A stretch of DNA of 64,000 bases from the NCBI RefSeq assembly GCF_019800665.1, contig NZ_JAHVKO010000001.1, forward strand, positions 682,001 through 746,000, in the 5' to 3' direction. The notes below the pieces were generated by a model. That model searched no databases, was not told where the DNA came from, and saw nothing but the letters and a program-made list of their open reading frames with translations. Made by a program: the position numbers and the translations under genes. Shown here in pieces: positions 8,435 through 17,837 of the stretch. This DNA comes from Microbulbifer agarilyticus (GTDB lineage Bacteria > Pseudomonadota > Gammaproteobacteria > Pseudomonadales > Cellvibrionaceae). Positions within the stretch are counted from its first letter, which is position 1, and every line of letters begins with the position of its first letter.

Positions 8435-9361
8435 CTACTTTGCTGGGCCGGAGGCGCTCGTTTTCTTATCGCGGGCTTGATCTAACTGGTCACAGACCAA
8501 CTGCATACCATGCAGAACGCGCATTGTGTGGCGCTGGATGATATCTGGTGGTACATGGTAGAGGTTGTTGTTTTTGACCGCGGTAAGTCCCGGGTAACGC
8601 TTCCAGTCATCCAGTGATTGGGGCCGTGTTTCGCCGAGACCACTGGCGATAATGACTTCGGGATCGCGATCCAGTACCGATTCAACACTGATTTGAGGCG
8701 CCAGTACGACGGCGTCTTCGTAGGCATTGCGGCCGCCGCAGGCCTCGATTACATCACTGATCAAATGGTCGCCATTTAGTGTCTGTAGCGGCTTGTGCCA
8801 AACCTGGTACAGCACGCTTACTTGGTTCTTGCCTTTGCTGTCGCGTACCAGATTTTGCAGGCGCCGGGTCCAGTCATCGGCCGTTCGGTTTGCAATATTA
8901 CTGGTGCCGGCGATTTCGCCAAAGGTGCGAACGCTACTCGCAATATCATGCAGAGACTTTGTTTCGGTGACGAACACCGTGAAGCCGAGTTCTCTCAGCT
9001 TTTCTATTTTGCGGCTGCCTGTCCCCGATGACCAGGCGATAATGAGGTCAGGTTTTAGAACAAGCAGTGCTTCGTAGTTGATGATTTGATAGTTGCCGAT
9101 TTCGGGTAGCTCACGCGCAGCTTCGGGGTAGTCGCTGCCGATTGCGGCGATGAGCTTATCCCCTGCCCCTGCACTGTAGATGTTTTCGACAATACTTGGT
9201 GCCAGCGCAACGATACGCTCTGCTGGCTGCTTCAGCTCCAACCACACTCCATCAGCGCCTTGTACACGTATTGGCTTGCTTGCCACCTCGGTGCCGCAAA
9301 CGGCGCTCGCGATAGCGAGGATCCATGCACTAATTACAAGTTTAAAATGTATGCGCTGCAT
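8435..9361 (-). CDS. btuF: cobalamin-binding periplasmic protein, BtuF-like
   Basis: A 308-residue protein with a signal peptide (ending near AVCG) and a periplasmic-binding fold of the helical-backbone type: an N-terminal lobe with RIVALAPSIVENIYSAG and a C-terminal lobe with ACGGRNAYEDA and SVESVLDRDPEVIIASG. These features are typical of BtuF-type substrate-binding proteins. It is the last gene of the riboswitch-controlled operon btuB-cobO-cobQ-btuF, 35 bp after cobQ, which supports B12 rather than iron as ligand. The permease and ATPase (BtuC, BtuD) are not in the window. Confidence 0.83.
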   Translation of the reverse strand: MQRIHFKLVISAWILAIASAVCGTEVASKPIRVQGADGVWLELKQPAERIVALAPSIVENIYSAGAGDKLIAAIGSDYPEAARELPEIGNYQIINYEALLVLKPDLIIAWSSGTGSRKIEKLRELGFTVFVTETKSLHDIASSVRTFGEIAGTSNIANRTADDWTRRLQNLVRDSKGKNQVSVLYQVWHKPLQTLNGDHLISDVIEACGGRNAYEDAVVLAPQISVESVLDRDPEVIIASGLGETRPQSLDDWKRYPGLTAVKNNNLYHVPPDIIQRHTMRVLHGMQLVCDQLDQARDKKTSASGPAK

Positions 9362-9396
9362 AATATGCCGTGACCATATTTACCGTGAGCATAGTG

Positions 9397-10872
9397 CTAG
9401 CCCGCCTGAAATTTCTTGAGCCAATCTTTGCACATGTGCTCTTCGACCATATCAGCGAGACGGTCGAGCTGCTGTTGTCGATGTGTGGTTAGATCCACCG
9501 CGACACTGGAGTCCAGTCCGGCCCAGTCCAAAATGGTTTGCTGGACTTTTGGCTGGTCGAACAGGCCATGAATGTAACTAGCAAGGATCTGATTGTCGGC
9601 GCTGACGGCTCCTTCTGGCCTCATCCCGCTTTCATCGTGAATAAGTATGGCTGGATTGTTTAGTCCATTCCCATGGGAAATACCGCAATGGATTTCATAT
9701 CCCTGTACGGGAATGTCGGTCGAATTACCTTTCAGGGCGAATACACCGGAAACATTCTTCAGCGCTTTTTGTGGGGTAAGAGTCGTCGTGTAATCGAGAT
9801 AACCGAAGCCAGCTTCCGTGCCAGGCAAGTCTTCGACACCTTCTGGATCGCAGACGCTACGACCAAGCATTTGCAGTCCGCCACAAATACCAATCAGTTT
9901 GCCACCATAGCGCAGGTGGCGGTCGAGGTGAGATTGCCAGTCGTTTTCTTTCAGGTGCTCTAAATCTGCGCGCACATTTTTACTGCCCGGCAGGATAACC
10001 AAGTCACACGCGGGCAGTGGCTCGCGGACGCTCACAAACTGCAGATCAACCTCTGGATGCAAACGCAGCGTGTCAAAGTCGGTGTGATTGCTGATGCGAG
10101 GCAATACCGGTACAACCACCTTCAATTTCGTTTCGTGACGCGCTTGCTGGGTGCTAATCGCGTCTTCTGCATCGAGATACAAATCATGCAGATACGGGAG
10201 TACGCCGAGTACCGGCTTGCCGGTACGTTCTTCCAGCCAATCAAGCCCTGACTGTAACAACGCTAGGTCACCTCGAAACCGGTTGATGACAAATCCCACG
10301 ACCCGGTTACGTTCGGATCGGGAAAGTAATTCGAGCGTGCCAACGAGGTGAGCGAATACGCCACCGCGATCGATATCGGCAATGAGTACCACCGGGCAAT
10401 CGACGGCCTCGGCGAAACCCATGTTGGCGATATCGTTGTCGCGAAGGTTGATCTCCGCGGGGCTCCCGGCGCCCTCAACGAGGACCAAGTCGTACTCATT
10501 CGTGAGCCTTGCGAAGGACTCCAGAACCGCATTTTTTGCGGTCATTTTGTATTGGTGGTAATCCAGAGCCTGCATATTGCCGAGCACCTTGCCCTGGATA
10601 ATAACCTGCGCGCCGGTATCCGATGCGGGCTTCAGTAATACCGGGTTCATATCTGTATGCGTATCGACCCCGCAGGCCTGCGCCTGCAATGCCTGCGCGC
10701 GACCAATCTCGCCGCCGTCAGCGGTAACCGCACTGTTTAACGCCATGTTTTGCGGCTTGAAGGGGGCAACCCGCATACCCCGGCGTGCAAAAAGGCGGCC
10801 AAGCGCACCGACCAAGGTGCTCTTACCTGCGTCTGAAGTTGTCCCTTGGATCATTAAAGCGGGCATGTTCAA
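9397..10872 (-). CDS. cobQ: cobyric acid synthase
   Basis: A 491-residue glutamine-dependent amidotransferase that amidates positions b, d, e and g of adenosyl-cobyrinic acid a,c-diamide. The N-terminal dethiobiotin-synthetase-like domain has a P-loop-like motif ([11 protein letters not shown], residues 10-20), and the C-terminal class I amidotransferase domain has the nucleophile Cys330 ([12 protein letters not shown]) and His435 (ASYIHGLF). The length is typical of CobQ/CbiP. It starts 9 bp after the stop of cobO in the same operon. Confidence 0.95.
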   Translation of the reverse strand: MNMPALMIQGTTSDAGKSTLVGALGRLFARRGMRVAPFKPQNMALNSAVTADGGEIGRAQALQAQACGVDTHTDMNPVLLKPASDTGAQVIIQGKVLGNMQALDYHQYKMTAKNAVLESFARLTNEYDLVLVEGAGSPAEINLRDNDIANMGFAEAVDCPVVLIADIDRGGVFAHLVGTLELLSRSERNRVVGFVINRFRGDLALLQSGLDWLEERTGKPVLGVLPYLHDLYLDAEDAISTQQARHETKLKVVVPVLPRISNHTDFDTLRLHPEVDLQFVSVREPLPACDLVILPGSKNVRADLEHLKENDWQSHLDRHLRYGGKLIGICGGLQMLGRSVCDPEGVEDLPGTEAGFGYLDYTTTLTPQKALKNVSGVFALKGNSTDIPVQGYEIHCGISHGNGLNNPAILIHDESGMRPEGAVSADNQILASYIHGLFDQPKVQQTILDWAGLDSSVAVDLTTHRQQQLDRLADMVEEHMCKDWLKKFQAG

Positions 10873-10881
10873 TATACTGTG

Positions 10882-11502
10882 TTAGTAGTCGACGCCCTGC
10901 CGCGCCTTAATGCCAGCCTTGAACGCGTGCTTGATGTCTTTTACTTCGGACACGGTATCCATAATTTCCTGCAGTGCGCTGCCACCGCCACGCCCGGTAA
11001 CTACCACGCTTTGTTCGGTGGGTCTGTGTTTAAGGGAGTTGAGTACCATATCCTGATCCAGATATTTGTATCCCAGCATATAGGTCAGTTCGTCGAGGAC
11101 AACCAAGTCATAACTCGCGTCTTGCAGTAGCTCCGCTGCTACCGCCCAGGTTTTTTCCGCTTCCGCGATGTCGCCGGCGCGGTCCTGGGTATTCCAGGTG
11201 AAGCCCGTGCCCATCTGGTACAAGGTAACCTCCGGACAGTGTTTTTTCAGATAGAGTTCCTCGCCCGAAAGCTGTGCGCCCTTAATGAACTGTACTACGC
11301 CGACTTTGTGTCCGTAGCCGAGTGCGCGGATGACCATGCCGAAAGCAGAACTCGACTTGCCTTTGCCATTACCGGTCAGCAGGATCGATACACCCCGCTC
11401 GGTACTGGCGGCAGCGATGTTTGCGTCCACCTTGGCTTTTTGCTTCTGCATGGCTTTCTTGTGCCGTGCATTTTTGTCTTGCTGTTCTTCCGACATGGTC
11501 AT
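10882..11502 (-). CDS. cobO: cob(I)yrinic acid a,c-diamide adenosyltransferase
   Basis: A 206-residue CobA/CobO/BtuR-type ATP:corrinoid adenosyltransferase. The P-loop GNGKGKSS (residues 44-51) and VLDELTYML are diagnostic. It transfers adenosyl from ATP to reduced cobalt in the cytoplasm, for de novo synthesis or salvage. It lies 24 bp after btuB and directly before cobQ. The highly charged N-terminus (about residues 1-30) is common in this family. Confidence 0.95.
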   Translation of the reverse strand: MTMSEEQQDKNARHKKAMQKQKAKVDANIAAASTERGVSILLTGNGKGKSSSAFGMVIRALGYGHKVGVVQFIKGAQLSGEELYLKKHCPEVTLYQMGTGFTWNTQDRAGDIAEAEKTWAVAAELLQDASYDLVVLDELTYMLGYKYLDQDMVLNSLKHRPTEQSVVVTGRGGGSALQEIMDTVSEVKDIKHAFKAGIKARQGVDY

Positions 11503-11526
11503 CTCTATCAGGTTATCGCTGTGTAA

Positions 11527-13371
11527 TCAGTAGCGCAGCTCAACACCGGCGTAGGCCGCGCGTTCCGCGGTATTAAAGCCGGCAGCCTCCACGTATTCTT
11601 CATCCAGCAGATTCTCAGCACGGACATAGATGGTGGCGGTATTGTTGAGTTGGTAGCGCAGGCTGGCATCGACCACTTGGTAGTCATCCATGTCCGAGCC
11701 ATCAATATCGATCGCATCGATGCTCGTGCGTGTGTTCAGCACGACACTCAGTGATTCCATCGGTGTATAGGTTACCCCGAGGTTTGCTATGTGTTGAGGA
11801 CGGCGCGGCCGTGCGATATCGTCTGTAGTTTCGGAATCGGTGTAGGTGTAGTTTGCTGAAAGCGACAGGGCTTCACTCAACGTCACGGCACCGATCAGTT
11901 CCACGCCGCGCGACTCACTGCGGCCACCCTGGCGGTAGCTATAGTCTGCGAGGTTGAACCAAATTTCGTCTTCCACGATTTGATCGAACACAACAAACTC
12001 AAGATGCAGCGCGTCTTGGTAGTAGTATTCAGCACCCACATCGAGGCCGCGGCTTTCTTCGGGCGCGAGTGCCGGAAGGTCCGGATAGTAATTCCGGTTG
12101 TAGTTGATTTCTGAAAGGCTGGGCGCGCGGAAGCCAGTACCATAGCTCGCTTTCAGTTTGAGTGAGCCGTCACCGATCTCATCGAAAACATATGCCGCAC
12201 TTGCGCGGTAGCTATTGTGGCTACCAAAGTCTGAATTGTCGTCATGGCGCAGGCCGAGGGTCACAAATGCCTGCTCGGAAATACTGCCCTGATACTCGGA
12301 ATATGCCGCCCATTGATCACGGGACAGGTCTAATGACGTATCTTCTCGACGCTCTAGCCCGTAAACAACACCATGGTTGCCGGTGATGTTTGCGCTACCA
12401 TTCAGATTCAGTTGCTCGCGCCCCCCTTCTACCTGATAAGACGTTACGCCTTCAGTCAAATAGGTTCGGCTTAGATCAGAATGGGTGTAAGCGAATTCAT
12501 GCTGAGTATTTTCGCTGTTGTGGGCCAGGTTGATACGCTGGTTTTTCTGCTCATACTCCGACGAGCAGTCATCGACCTGCGGCGACCAGCCACAGCGATC
12601 GTATTCAGTTGTTGCATTTGTATCCCGCACTACGGCTTCCACGCGCCACTGTTCAGAAAAATTGAATCCAACACGTGAATGCACGGTACCGTTGTTGTAG
12701 CCGTCGTCATCTTTCAGTACCACGTCACCAGTACTGGTGTTGAAGCCGTCGGTATAGGCCTTTGCTGCTGATACATAAAAGTCTGCGCGCCCGATAGCGC
12801 CGCCGCTGCTCAAGTTGTAGCGATGAGAGTCGTAACTACCCGCTTCCGCGCCCGCATTAAATTCGACTGCGCCATTGTCTTTGCGCGTTGAAATGTCGAG
12901 CACACCACCGGCATCTGCACCGTACAGCATACCCTGTGGGCCACGTAGTAACTCTACTCTGGCCAGGTTGCTGCTAAGAATATGCTCTACATGGGCACCG
13001 CCCTGAGTGCTTGTAGGGTCGGATATGTCGATACCGTCAATACGTACCAGGGTACGGAAGCCGGATTCTCCGCGAACCTGCAGCGAGGTGGTTTTACCCA
13101 TGCCGCCAGTATTGGAAACGGAAACAGAAGGTACGCTGCGCAGAATTTCAGACAACGAGGAATAGCCGCGGGCCTTGATTTGCTCTTCGTCGATGGTGGT
13201 CACCGAGGTGGCAACATGGCGCAATGGCGTTGCCTGGCGCGAGCTGACGACGATCACCGTTTCCAGGTTCGGAATTGATGTGGCTTCTTTTTCGTCTGAA
13301 GACTGCGCGAGCGCAGGTGCGCTACTGGCGGCCAATATGGCCGAGGAAAGTAAGATCTTATTCAAGTTCAA
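11527..13371 (-). CDS. btuB: TonB-dependent vitamin B12 outer-membrane receptor
   Basis: A 614-residue protein with a signal peptide (ending APALAQ), a TonB-box-like VIVVSSRQATPL near residue 40, a plug domain (TIDEEQIKARGYSSLSEILR; LRGPQGMLYGADAGGVLDI) and a 22-strand barrel ending in the aromatic YAGVELRY. The size and plug fit BtuB. Assignment to B12 rests on the cobalamin riboswitch directly upstream (13440-13628) and the downstream cobO, cobQ and btuF genes. It is the first gene of this operon. Confidence 0.93.
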   Translation of the reverse strand: MNLNKILLSSAILAASSAPALAQSSDEKEATSIPNLETVIVVSSRQATPLRHVATSVTTIDEEQIKARGYSSLSEILRSVPSVSVSNTGGMGKTTSLQVRGESGFRTLVRIDGIDISDPTSTQGGAHVEHILSSNLARVELLRGPQGMLYGADAGGVLDISTRKDNGAVEFNAGAEAGSYDSHRYNLSSGGAIGRADFYVSAAKAYTDGFNTSTGDVVLKDDDGYNNGTVHSRVGFNFSEQWRVEAVVRDTNATTEYDRCGWSPQVDDCSSEYEQKNQRINLAHNSENTQHEFAYTHSDLSRTYLTEGVTSYQVEGGREQLNLNGSANITGNHGVVYGLERREDTSLDLSRDQWAAYSEYQGSISEQAFVTLGLRHDDNSDFGSHNSYRASAAYVFDEIGDGSLKLKASYGTGFRAPSLSEINYNRNYYPDLPALAPEESRGLDVGAEYYYQDALHLEFVVFDQIVEDEIWFNLADYSYRQGGRSESRGVELIGAVTLSEALSLSANYTYTDSETTDDIARPRRPQHIANLGVTYTPMESLSVVLNTRTSIDAIDIDGSDMDDYQVVDASLRYQLNNTATIYVRAENLLDEEYVEAAGFNTAERAAYAGVELRY

Positions 13372-13439
13372 CCCCTAAGGACAAAAGCACATGGGATCGA
13401 GGGAGGAATAGCAAAACACCACGCATAGGCGCGGGAAAG

Positions 13440-13628
13440 GTCTTGCAGGATGGTAGCCCTCCGCTCCATCGTGGTTCGACTAGAGGCCGGTATCGGGCTG
13501 ACCACTCCTAACAATAAAGGCAGAAGTGGATCACCGTTGCGGGGGCAGCGCCGGAATTCCGGACTTCCCGTTTAACCTTCCCAACCTGTCGGCGTGTGGC
13601 CGAATAGACAGGTAGAAGGCACCTCAGA
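13440..13628 (-). promoter_or_regulatory. cobalamin riboswitch upstream of btuB
   Basis: Read on the minus strand the leader contains the conserved core CTGCCCCCGCAACGGTGA (complement near 13536-13555), preceded by GAGGTGCC and an imperfect stem, and followed by AGCCCGATACCGGCC, matching the adenosylcobalamin riboswitch pattern. It lies about 70 bases before the btuB start. Binding of adenosylcobalamin is expected to lower expression of btuB-cobO-cobQ-btuF. Boundaries are approximate. Confidence 0.92.
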
Positions 13629-13715
13629 TCGCGGGTGCGACGTTAGGGGAAAGGGACTGTGAAGTCAATGGCCGGTCGAGCGGTGCGCTGGAGCCCACTG
13701 CCCGGCCAGCTGGGG

Positions 13716-14261
13716 TTAGCGGGGCGGTGCAACTACTTCGTAGACAACCTGCGAGCCGGCATACTTTGGCCGGTACCAGGTATTGCTGCAGTTCTCATAG
13801 GTCACGCCGTTCACGCTGACCGCAGTACAGGACTCGGGTAGCGTGTAGGTCCAGGCTCCCACTGCTGCTGTGGTTGCGGCACCTGCCGCCGCGCCGGCCC
13901 AATAGCCGGGCCAGTATGGATGGCGCGGATGGTGATGGCCTCCACCGCCGTGATGTCCTCCTCCACCATGGTGCCCGCCACCACCGTGTTCTGGAATGGG
14001 CCGCCGACGCTCCTCTGGGCGGAGCTCCCGTCGCAGGCCCGGTCTGGGGCCGTGGTAAGCCGTACCGTCACGGAGCCCGGGTTCTGGGCGGAATCCGCCG
14101 CGGAAGTGCGGAGCGACATTCATAAAGCCGCCGCCAAAATGCATACCGCCCGCGTGAAAGCCTGGGCGCGCCCCTGCATCGGGGGCAATGCTCAACAAGC
14201 CGGCGAGGATAGCTCCACTGGCGATACCGCCATGTATGAATCGCTTCAACGTGCGCGTCAT
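13716..14261 (-). CDS. exported protein with Gly/His repeats (DUF6515-like C-terminus)
   Basis: A 181-residue protein with a signal peptide (about residues 1-31, ending DAGA), a low-complexity Gly/Arg/Pro region, three GGGGHH repeats (residues 93-110), a short Ala/Gly-rich hydrophobic segment (about 121-136) and a C-terminal module with two cysteines and the pattern NGVTYENCSNTWYRP, resembling DUF6515-type proteins. The His clusters could bind transition metals. Its start overlaps the stop of the upstream DUF2092 gene by ATGA, indicating coupled expression. Function unknown. Confidence 0.8.
   Translation of the reverse strand: MTRTLKRFIHGGIASGAILAGLLSIAPDAGARPGFHAGGMHFGGGFMNVAPHFRGGFRPEPGLRDGTAYHGPRPGLRRELRPEERRRPIPEHGGGGHHGGGGHHGGGGHHHPRHPYWPGYWAGAAAGAATTAAVGAWTYTLPESCTAVSVNGVTYENCSNTWYRPKYAGSQVVYEVVAPPR
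13932..13985 (-). repeat. three tandem GGGGHH-coding repeats
   Basis: Tandem 18-bp units within the exported protein gene encode GGGGHH three times (residues 93-110), followed by another His. Slippage could change the copy number. Confidence 0.8.
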
Positions 14262-15103
14262 TGGCCGGCCTCCGGTGCAGGTTGAATCTTGTTGAACGTG
14301 ATGGGCTTCAGGTCGCTGGACAGGTGTGGTGAAAACATCGTGTCATTGATCGAGCTCGCATCGCGCCAGTGCACTTCGGCTGTAAACTGGGGCTTTTCCG
14401 GTAGGTGGTTATTGGTGGTGATGAGCTTCATCGGCAGGCGTTGTTCACCGGTCGTGATCCAGATTTCCCAATCCAGTCCGCCGCTATGTAACGCCCAGTG
14501 CTCTACGGCTTTGCCATCCAAGGTGGTTTCGCCCACGCGTTTTGCTTTCTTGAGGTCGATCTTGCGCGCCTCTGGTGTCCCCCACTCGAGCAAGTCCACG
14601 ACGGGTATCTCGATGCCGTAGTCTTTTGCCGTGCTGATCAGTACCTCGCGGGTACTCGCGGATGCGGGCAGTTGCCCGTAGTAGCCATCTTTTTTGGCGA
14701 TGACTGTGAATTGATTGCCATCGTGGTAGAACTGGCGCTCCATGGTGTCCGTCTTCAAATCCACGAACAAGTGGTCCGGGCGCTCGAAGCGCACCGATGC
14801 GGTACCGTTGACGGCCATCTTTTTGCCTTTTCCAGTGATCACATCAGTGACCATCTTGATGTCATAGGCAAGCTTCTGTTGGCTGGCGAGGGTTTTCCCC
14901 ATCGCACTCAGCGCTTCATAAGCGGCTTTAATCGATGCCTGATCGCTTTGAATGGCATTTTCCGCCTGCGACGCGTGCCGGCCTATTGCAGCGAATACGG
15001 ATGGTGTAGTTGCGGCGCCAATGCCTGTGATGAGTGCAGCTCCCAGGGCAAGAGTTACGAGTCGATGCCCTGACCGTCGAGCGCACTTGCTCGGGTTTCT
15101 CAT
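14258..15103 (-). CDS. DUF2092 family periplasmic protein
   Basis: A 281-residue protein with a long N-terminal signal region and a LolA/LppX-like outline: an early helix (SAMGKTLASQQKLAYDI), beta strands with FERPDHLFVDLKTD and DGNQFTVIAKKDGYYGQ, and IWITTGEQRLPMKLITT near the C-terminus. This is characteristic of DUF2092 predicted periplasmic proteins. Its stop overlaps the start of the Gly/His-rich protein, so the two form an operon, as expected for partners in the envelope. The activity is unknown. Confidence 0.83.
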   Translation of the reverse strand: MRNPSKCARRSGHRLVTLALGAALITGIGAATTPSVFAAIGRHASQAENAIQSDQASIKAAYEALSAMGKTLASQQKLAYDIKMVTDVITGKGKKMAVNGTASVRFERPDHLFVDLKTDTMERQFYHDGNQFTVIAKKDGYYGQLPASASTREVLISTAKDYGIEIPVVDLLEWGTPEARKIDLKKAKRVGETTLDGKAVEHWALHSGGLDWEIWITTGEQRLPMKLITTNNHLPEKPQFTAEVHWRDASSINDTMFSPHLSSDLKPITFNKIQPAPEAGQ

Positions 15104-15288
15104 TAGCTACTCCTGTCCGGTAAAGTCCGGGGAAAGTGCAAATCGAAATTCGATACACCTAACAGAATAGCTAGTAGATTCGGGCGCCGAGGAAAATTGC
15201 TACTTTACGTTAACGAAATTTTGCGCTGCCCCTTTGAGCGTGCACAAAATGGCTGCATTCGAACTTGCTCAAATAGCGAAACTGAATA

Positions 15289-16377
15289 TCAGGCAGCCAA
15301 TTGTGCATGCAAGAATGCTGGAATGGCTTCTTCAAGCCAGTAACGCGGCTGCCAGAGGCTTCCACTGATAAAACCCACGTGCCCTCCCCGCTTGCTGATT
15401 CCCAGTGTGACCGAGCCGCTCACGTCGGCCGCAGTGGGTATGGCTTTGGGGGAAACGAACGGATCGTCCACTGCGTGGATCAGATAGGTCGGGCGCGCGA
15501 TGTTGATAAGATGGGGGCGACTGGACGCCCGATCATAGTAGTCATCCACATCCCTAAACCCGTGCAAGGGGGCGGTAAAGTGGTCATCAAAATGGCGAAA
15601 ATTGCTGAATGCACGAGGGGCATCCAGTTGTGGCATTTTTTGTGCGATCGCTGGGTCCTGCGCTTTACGCTTCAGACTTTCCTTAAGGCTGTCCAGCAAA
15701 TGTTTTTGATATACCCGTGAGAAGCCGGTATTCATTCGCTTACTCGACAGATGTAGGTCCAGTGGCGCCGACACCGAGACCGCGGCCTTAAGTGGGCTGT
15801 TCTCACCGTCTTCACCCAGCCATTTCAGTAACACATTTCCGCCCAGTGAATAGCCGACAGCCATCAACGGGGTGTTTGGATAGTGTTCTGCGAGTTTTTC
15901 GGCGAGCCAGCGAGGATCTCCGCTATCGCCACTGTGATAGGCGCGCGGCAAGAGGTTCGGGATACCGCCACAACCGCGGAAGTGCATCACCGCTACCTGA
16001 AAGCCAGCAGACAGCAGTGCAGGCATGAGTCCCTGAATGTAAGAAGATTCCACCGAGCCCTCCAGGCCATGCAACACCAGTACGATCGGTTGCGTGGGGT
16101 CATCTCTCAGACGCACGGGTGTATGCAGGCCGATGCGGTCGCCGTCAGGTGTGGCCAGCCATTGGAGCTGGGTCCGAATCCAGGGCTTGGGGCGGTGAAA
16201 AACCGGAAAGATCGTTTGCAGGTGGCAGTTTGCCAGCCCCGTTGCGGGCTTAAATGGCTGTGACGTTGGGTGGTCTGTATTGGAGGCGGTATTCAAAATG
16301 CGTGCAGCCCTGATACGTTTTGCGTAAGGGCTGCAAGCGTATCGGCTGGCGCGTATGGAATCCAGCCTGCGCAGCAT
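15289..16377 (-). CDS. YheT-like alpha/beta-fold hydrolase
   Basis: A 362-residue product; the conserved part begins around residue 40 (FKPATGLANCHLQTIFP), the hallmark N-terminus of YheT/ABHD1-3 hydrolases. The nucleophile elbow is GYSLGG, with VLHGLEGS as the oxyanion region and a late His in GGHVGF. The first 40 residues are unusual and the ATG at 16377 lacks a clear ribosome binding site, so the true start may be internal. It follows the DUF411 gene by 7 bp and ends the egtB-egtD-DUF411-yheT run. The substrate is unknown; esters are likely. Confidence 0.85.
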   Translation of the reverse strand: MLRRLDSIRASRYACSPYAKRIRAARILNTASNTDHPTSQPFKPATGLANCHLQTIFPVFHRPKPWIRTQLQWLATPDGDRIGLHTPVRLRDDPTQPIVLVLHGLEGSVESSYIQGLMPALLSAGFQVAVMHFRGCGGIPNLLPRAYHSGDSGDPRWLAEKLAEHYPNTPLMAVGYSLGGNVLLKWLGEDGENSPLKAAVSVSAPLDLHLSSKRMNTGFSRVYQKHLLDSLKESLKRKAQDPAIAQKMPQLDAPRAFSNFRHFDDHFTAPLHGFRDVDDYYDRASSRPHLINIARPTYLIHAVDDPFVSPKAIPTAADVSGSVTLGISKRGGHVGFISGSLWQPRYWLEEAIPAFLHAQLAA

Positions 16378-16384
16378 AATTGGG

Positions 16385-16900
16385 TTAACTGGCCTCCGGC
16401 GCTGTTACTTTCTCATAAAATCGATATTCACCGTTGGGCAGTATTGCGTAGACCACGTAGGGCTCAAAATCTTTACCGCGATACATTCCTGGGCTGCCTT
16501 TGGGCATTCCCGGTACGGCAAGACCTATGCTGCCTTTGGGGGGATTGGCGAGAAATTGACGAATCAGCCGCGCGGGGACATGCCCTTCAAACACATACTG
16601 ATTGTTCCAGACGCCGGTATGGCACCCCTGCATGGTGGCAGGTACACCCCACCGCTGCTTCACGCTCGCCGTATCCAGGCCATTTTCACTGGCAACGGAA
16701 AACGCATTGTTTTCTAGGTGCGTAATCCAATCGTTACAACACAGGCAGAACGGTGACTTATAGACCGTAATACTGTTGGCATCATCCCGTGGGGCTTGGC
16801 CTTCTGGTGTACTAGCGGTATTGCTGCAACCAGCGAGTAGCAGCGCGATGAGTGCAAATGGCAGGAGCTTGAGTGGAATCACTTTATTCAATCTCGGCAT
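16385..16900 (-). CDS. DUF411 metal-binding lipoprotein
   Basis: A 171-residue protein with a lipoprotein signal (LLAGC, Cys25), followed by the DUF411 domain: YKSPFCLCCNDW with Cys52, Cys54 and Cys55, then QGCHTGVWNNQYVFEGHVPA and a Met/Gly-rich VPGMPKGSPGM segment. DUF411 proteins are periplasmic, often beside copper-resistance genes, and are thought to bind copper. Its start overlaps the end of egtD by 17 bp, linking it to the ergothioneine operon. Confidence 0.88.
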   Translation of the reverse strand: MPRLNKVIPLKLLPFALIALLLAGCSNTASTPEGQAPRDDANSITVYKSPFCLCCNDWITHLENNAFSVASENGLDTASVKQRWGVPATMQGCHTGVWNNQYVFEGHVPARLIRQFLANPPKGSIGLAVPGMPKGSPGMYRGKDFEPYVVYAILPNGEYRFYEKVTAPEAS

Positions 16901-17837
16901 AGAAAATGGCGTAATGTTGTTTGTTATCGGTCCAGTACTGACGCGGTGTAAAACCGGCGCTGTTTAGCAGTGCCTCTAACCCCGAGAGGGTGTATTTATG
17001 GCTGTTCTCCGTGTGGATCGTTTCACCCTCATCAAATCGGAATGTGTGGCCGCAAATGTCCACACTTTGTTCTTCAAGACTGACTAAATGCATTTCTACC
17101 CGTTGGCGCCGGCTGTGATAAAACGCGCGGTGGGCGAAATTGTCGACGTTGAAAGATCCATCCAATTCACGATTGATACGATGAAGGAGATTTTTGTTGA
17201 ATGCTTCGGTGACGTGTTCGCTGTCGTGGTAGGCGCGCTCAAGCACAATGGAGTCTTTAACCAGGTCCGCCCCCAGTAACAGCCCGTCCCCCGGACGCAG
17301 TCGAGCGCCAAACAGATTGAGTAGCTCCAAGGCAGAGACTGGTGTGAAGTTGCCAATCGTGGAGCCTGGGAAGAACACCACTTTGCGACCCGACGTATTT
17401 TGTAAGCGTTGCCAGATATAGGCGCTGGTGAAGTCACCAACAGCCGGCACAACGTTCAGGCCAGGCAGTTTGTGCTCAATGCGCTCTCGCGCCGCCAGTA
17501 AAATCTCAGGAGAGATATCCATCGGCAAGTAGGCACTGGGCTTGTCCATTTGCTGCAGAAGCGGCTCTGCTTTCTCACAGTTACCCGCACCCGGCTCAAT
17601 CAGAACAACATTCGCCCCAAGCTTTGCCGCAATATCCTCGAGTTGCTCCGTGAAAATCTGGGCTTCGGTGCGCGTTAGATAGTAGTCATCAAGATCGCAG
17701 ATCTGTTCAAAGATACGGGACCCCGCTTCATCGTAAAGATACTTACAAGGTAACGTTTTCTGCGCTGCGGATAGACCACTCAACACATCTTGCTCGAATG
17801 CTTCTACTACTGCGATTTGCTGTGCTGCCATATTCAT
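16884..17837 (-). CDS. egtD: L-histidine N-alpha-methyltransferase (ergothioneine)
   Basis: A 317-residue protein of the EgtD family, which trimethylates the amino group of histidine with S-adenosylmethionine to give hercynine. The SAM region VVLIEPGAGNCEKAEPLL, the early KYLYDEAGSRIFEQI segment and FFPGSTIGNF are all present. The length is typical. It overlaps egtB by ATGA (17834-17837), as expected for a two-gene ergothioneine operon. Confidence 0.93.
   Translation of the reverse strand: MNMAAQQIAVVEAFEQDVLSGLSAAQKTLPCKYLYDEAGSRIFEQICDLDDYYLTRTEAQIFTEQLEDIAAKLGANVVLIEPGAGNCEKAEPLLQQMDKPSAYLPMDISPEILLAARERIEHKLPGLNVVPAVGDFTSAYIWQRLQNTSGRKVVFFPGSTIGNFTPVSALELLNLFGARLRPGDGLLLGADLVKDSIVLERAYHDSEHVTEAFNKNLLHRINRELDGSFNVDNFAHRAFYHSRRQRVEMHLVSLEEQSVDICGHTFRFDEGETIHTENSHKYTLSGLEALLNSAGFTPRQYWTDNKQHYAIFYAEIE

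Noticed and set aside
13932..13985. Possible CRISPR-like or minisatellite array
   Set aside because: The repeats are 18-bp coding units for GGGGHH inside one open frame, with no spacers.
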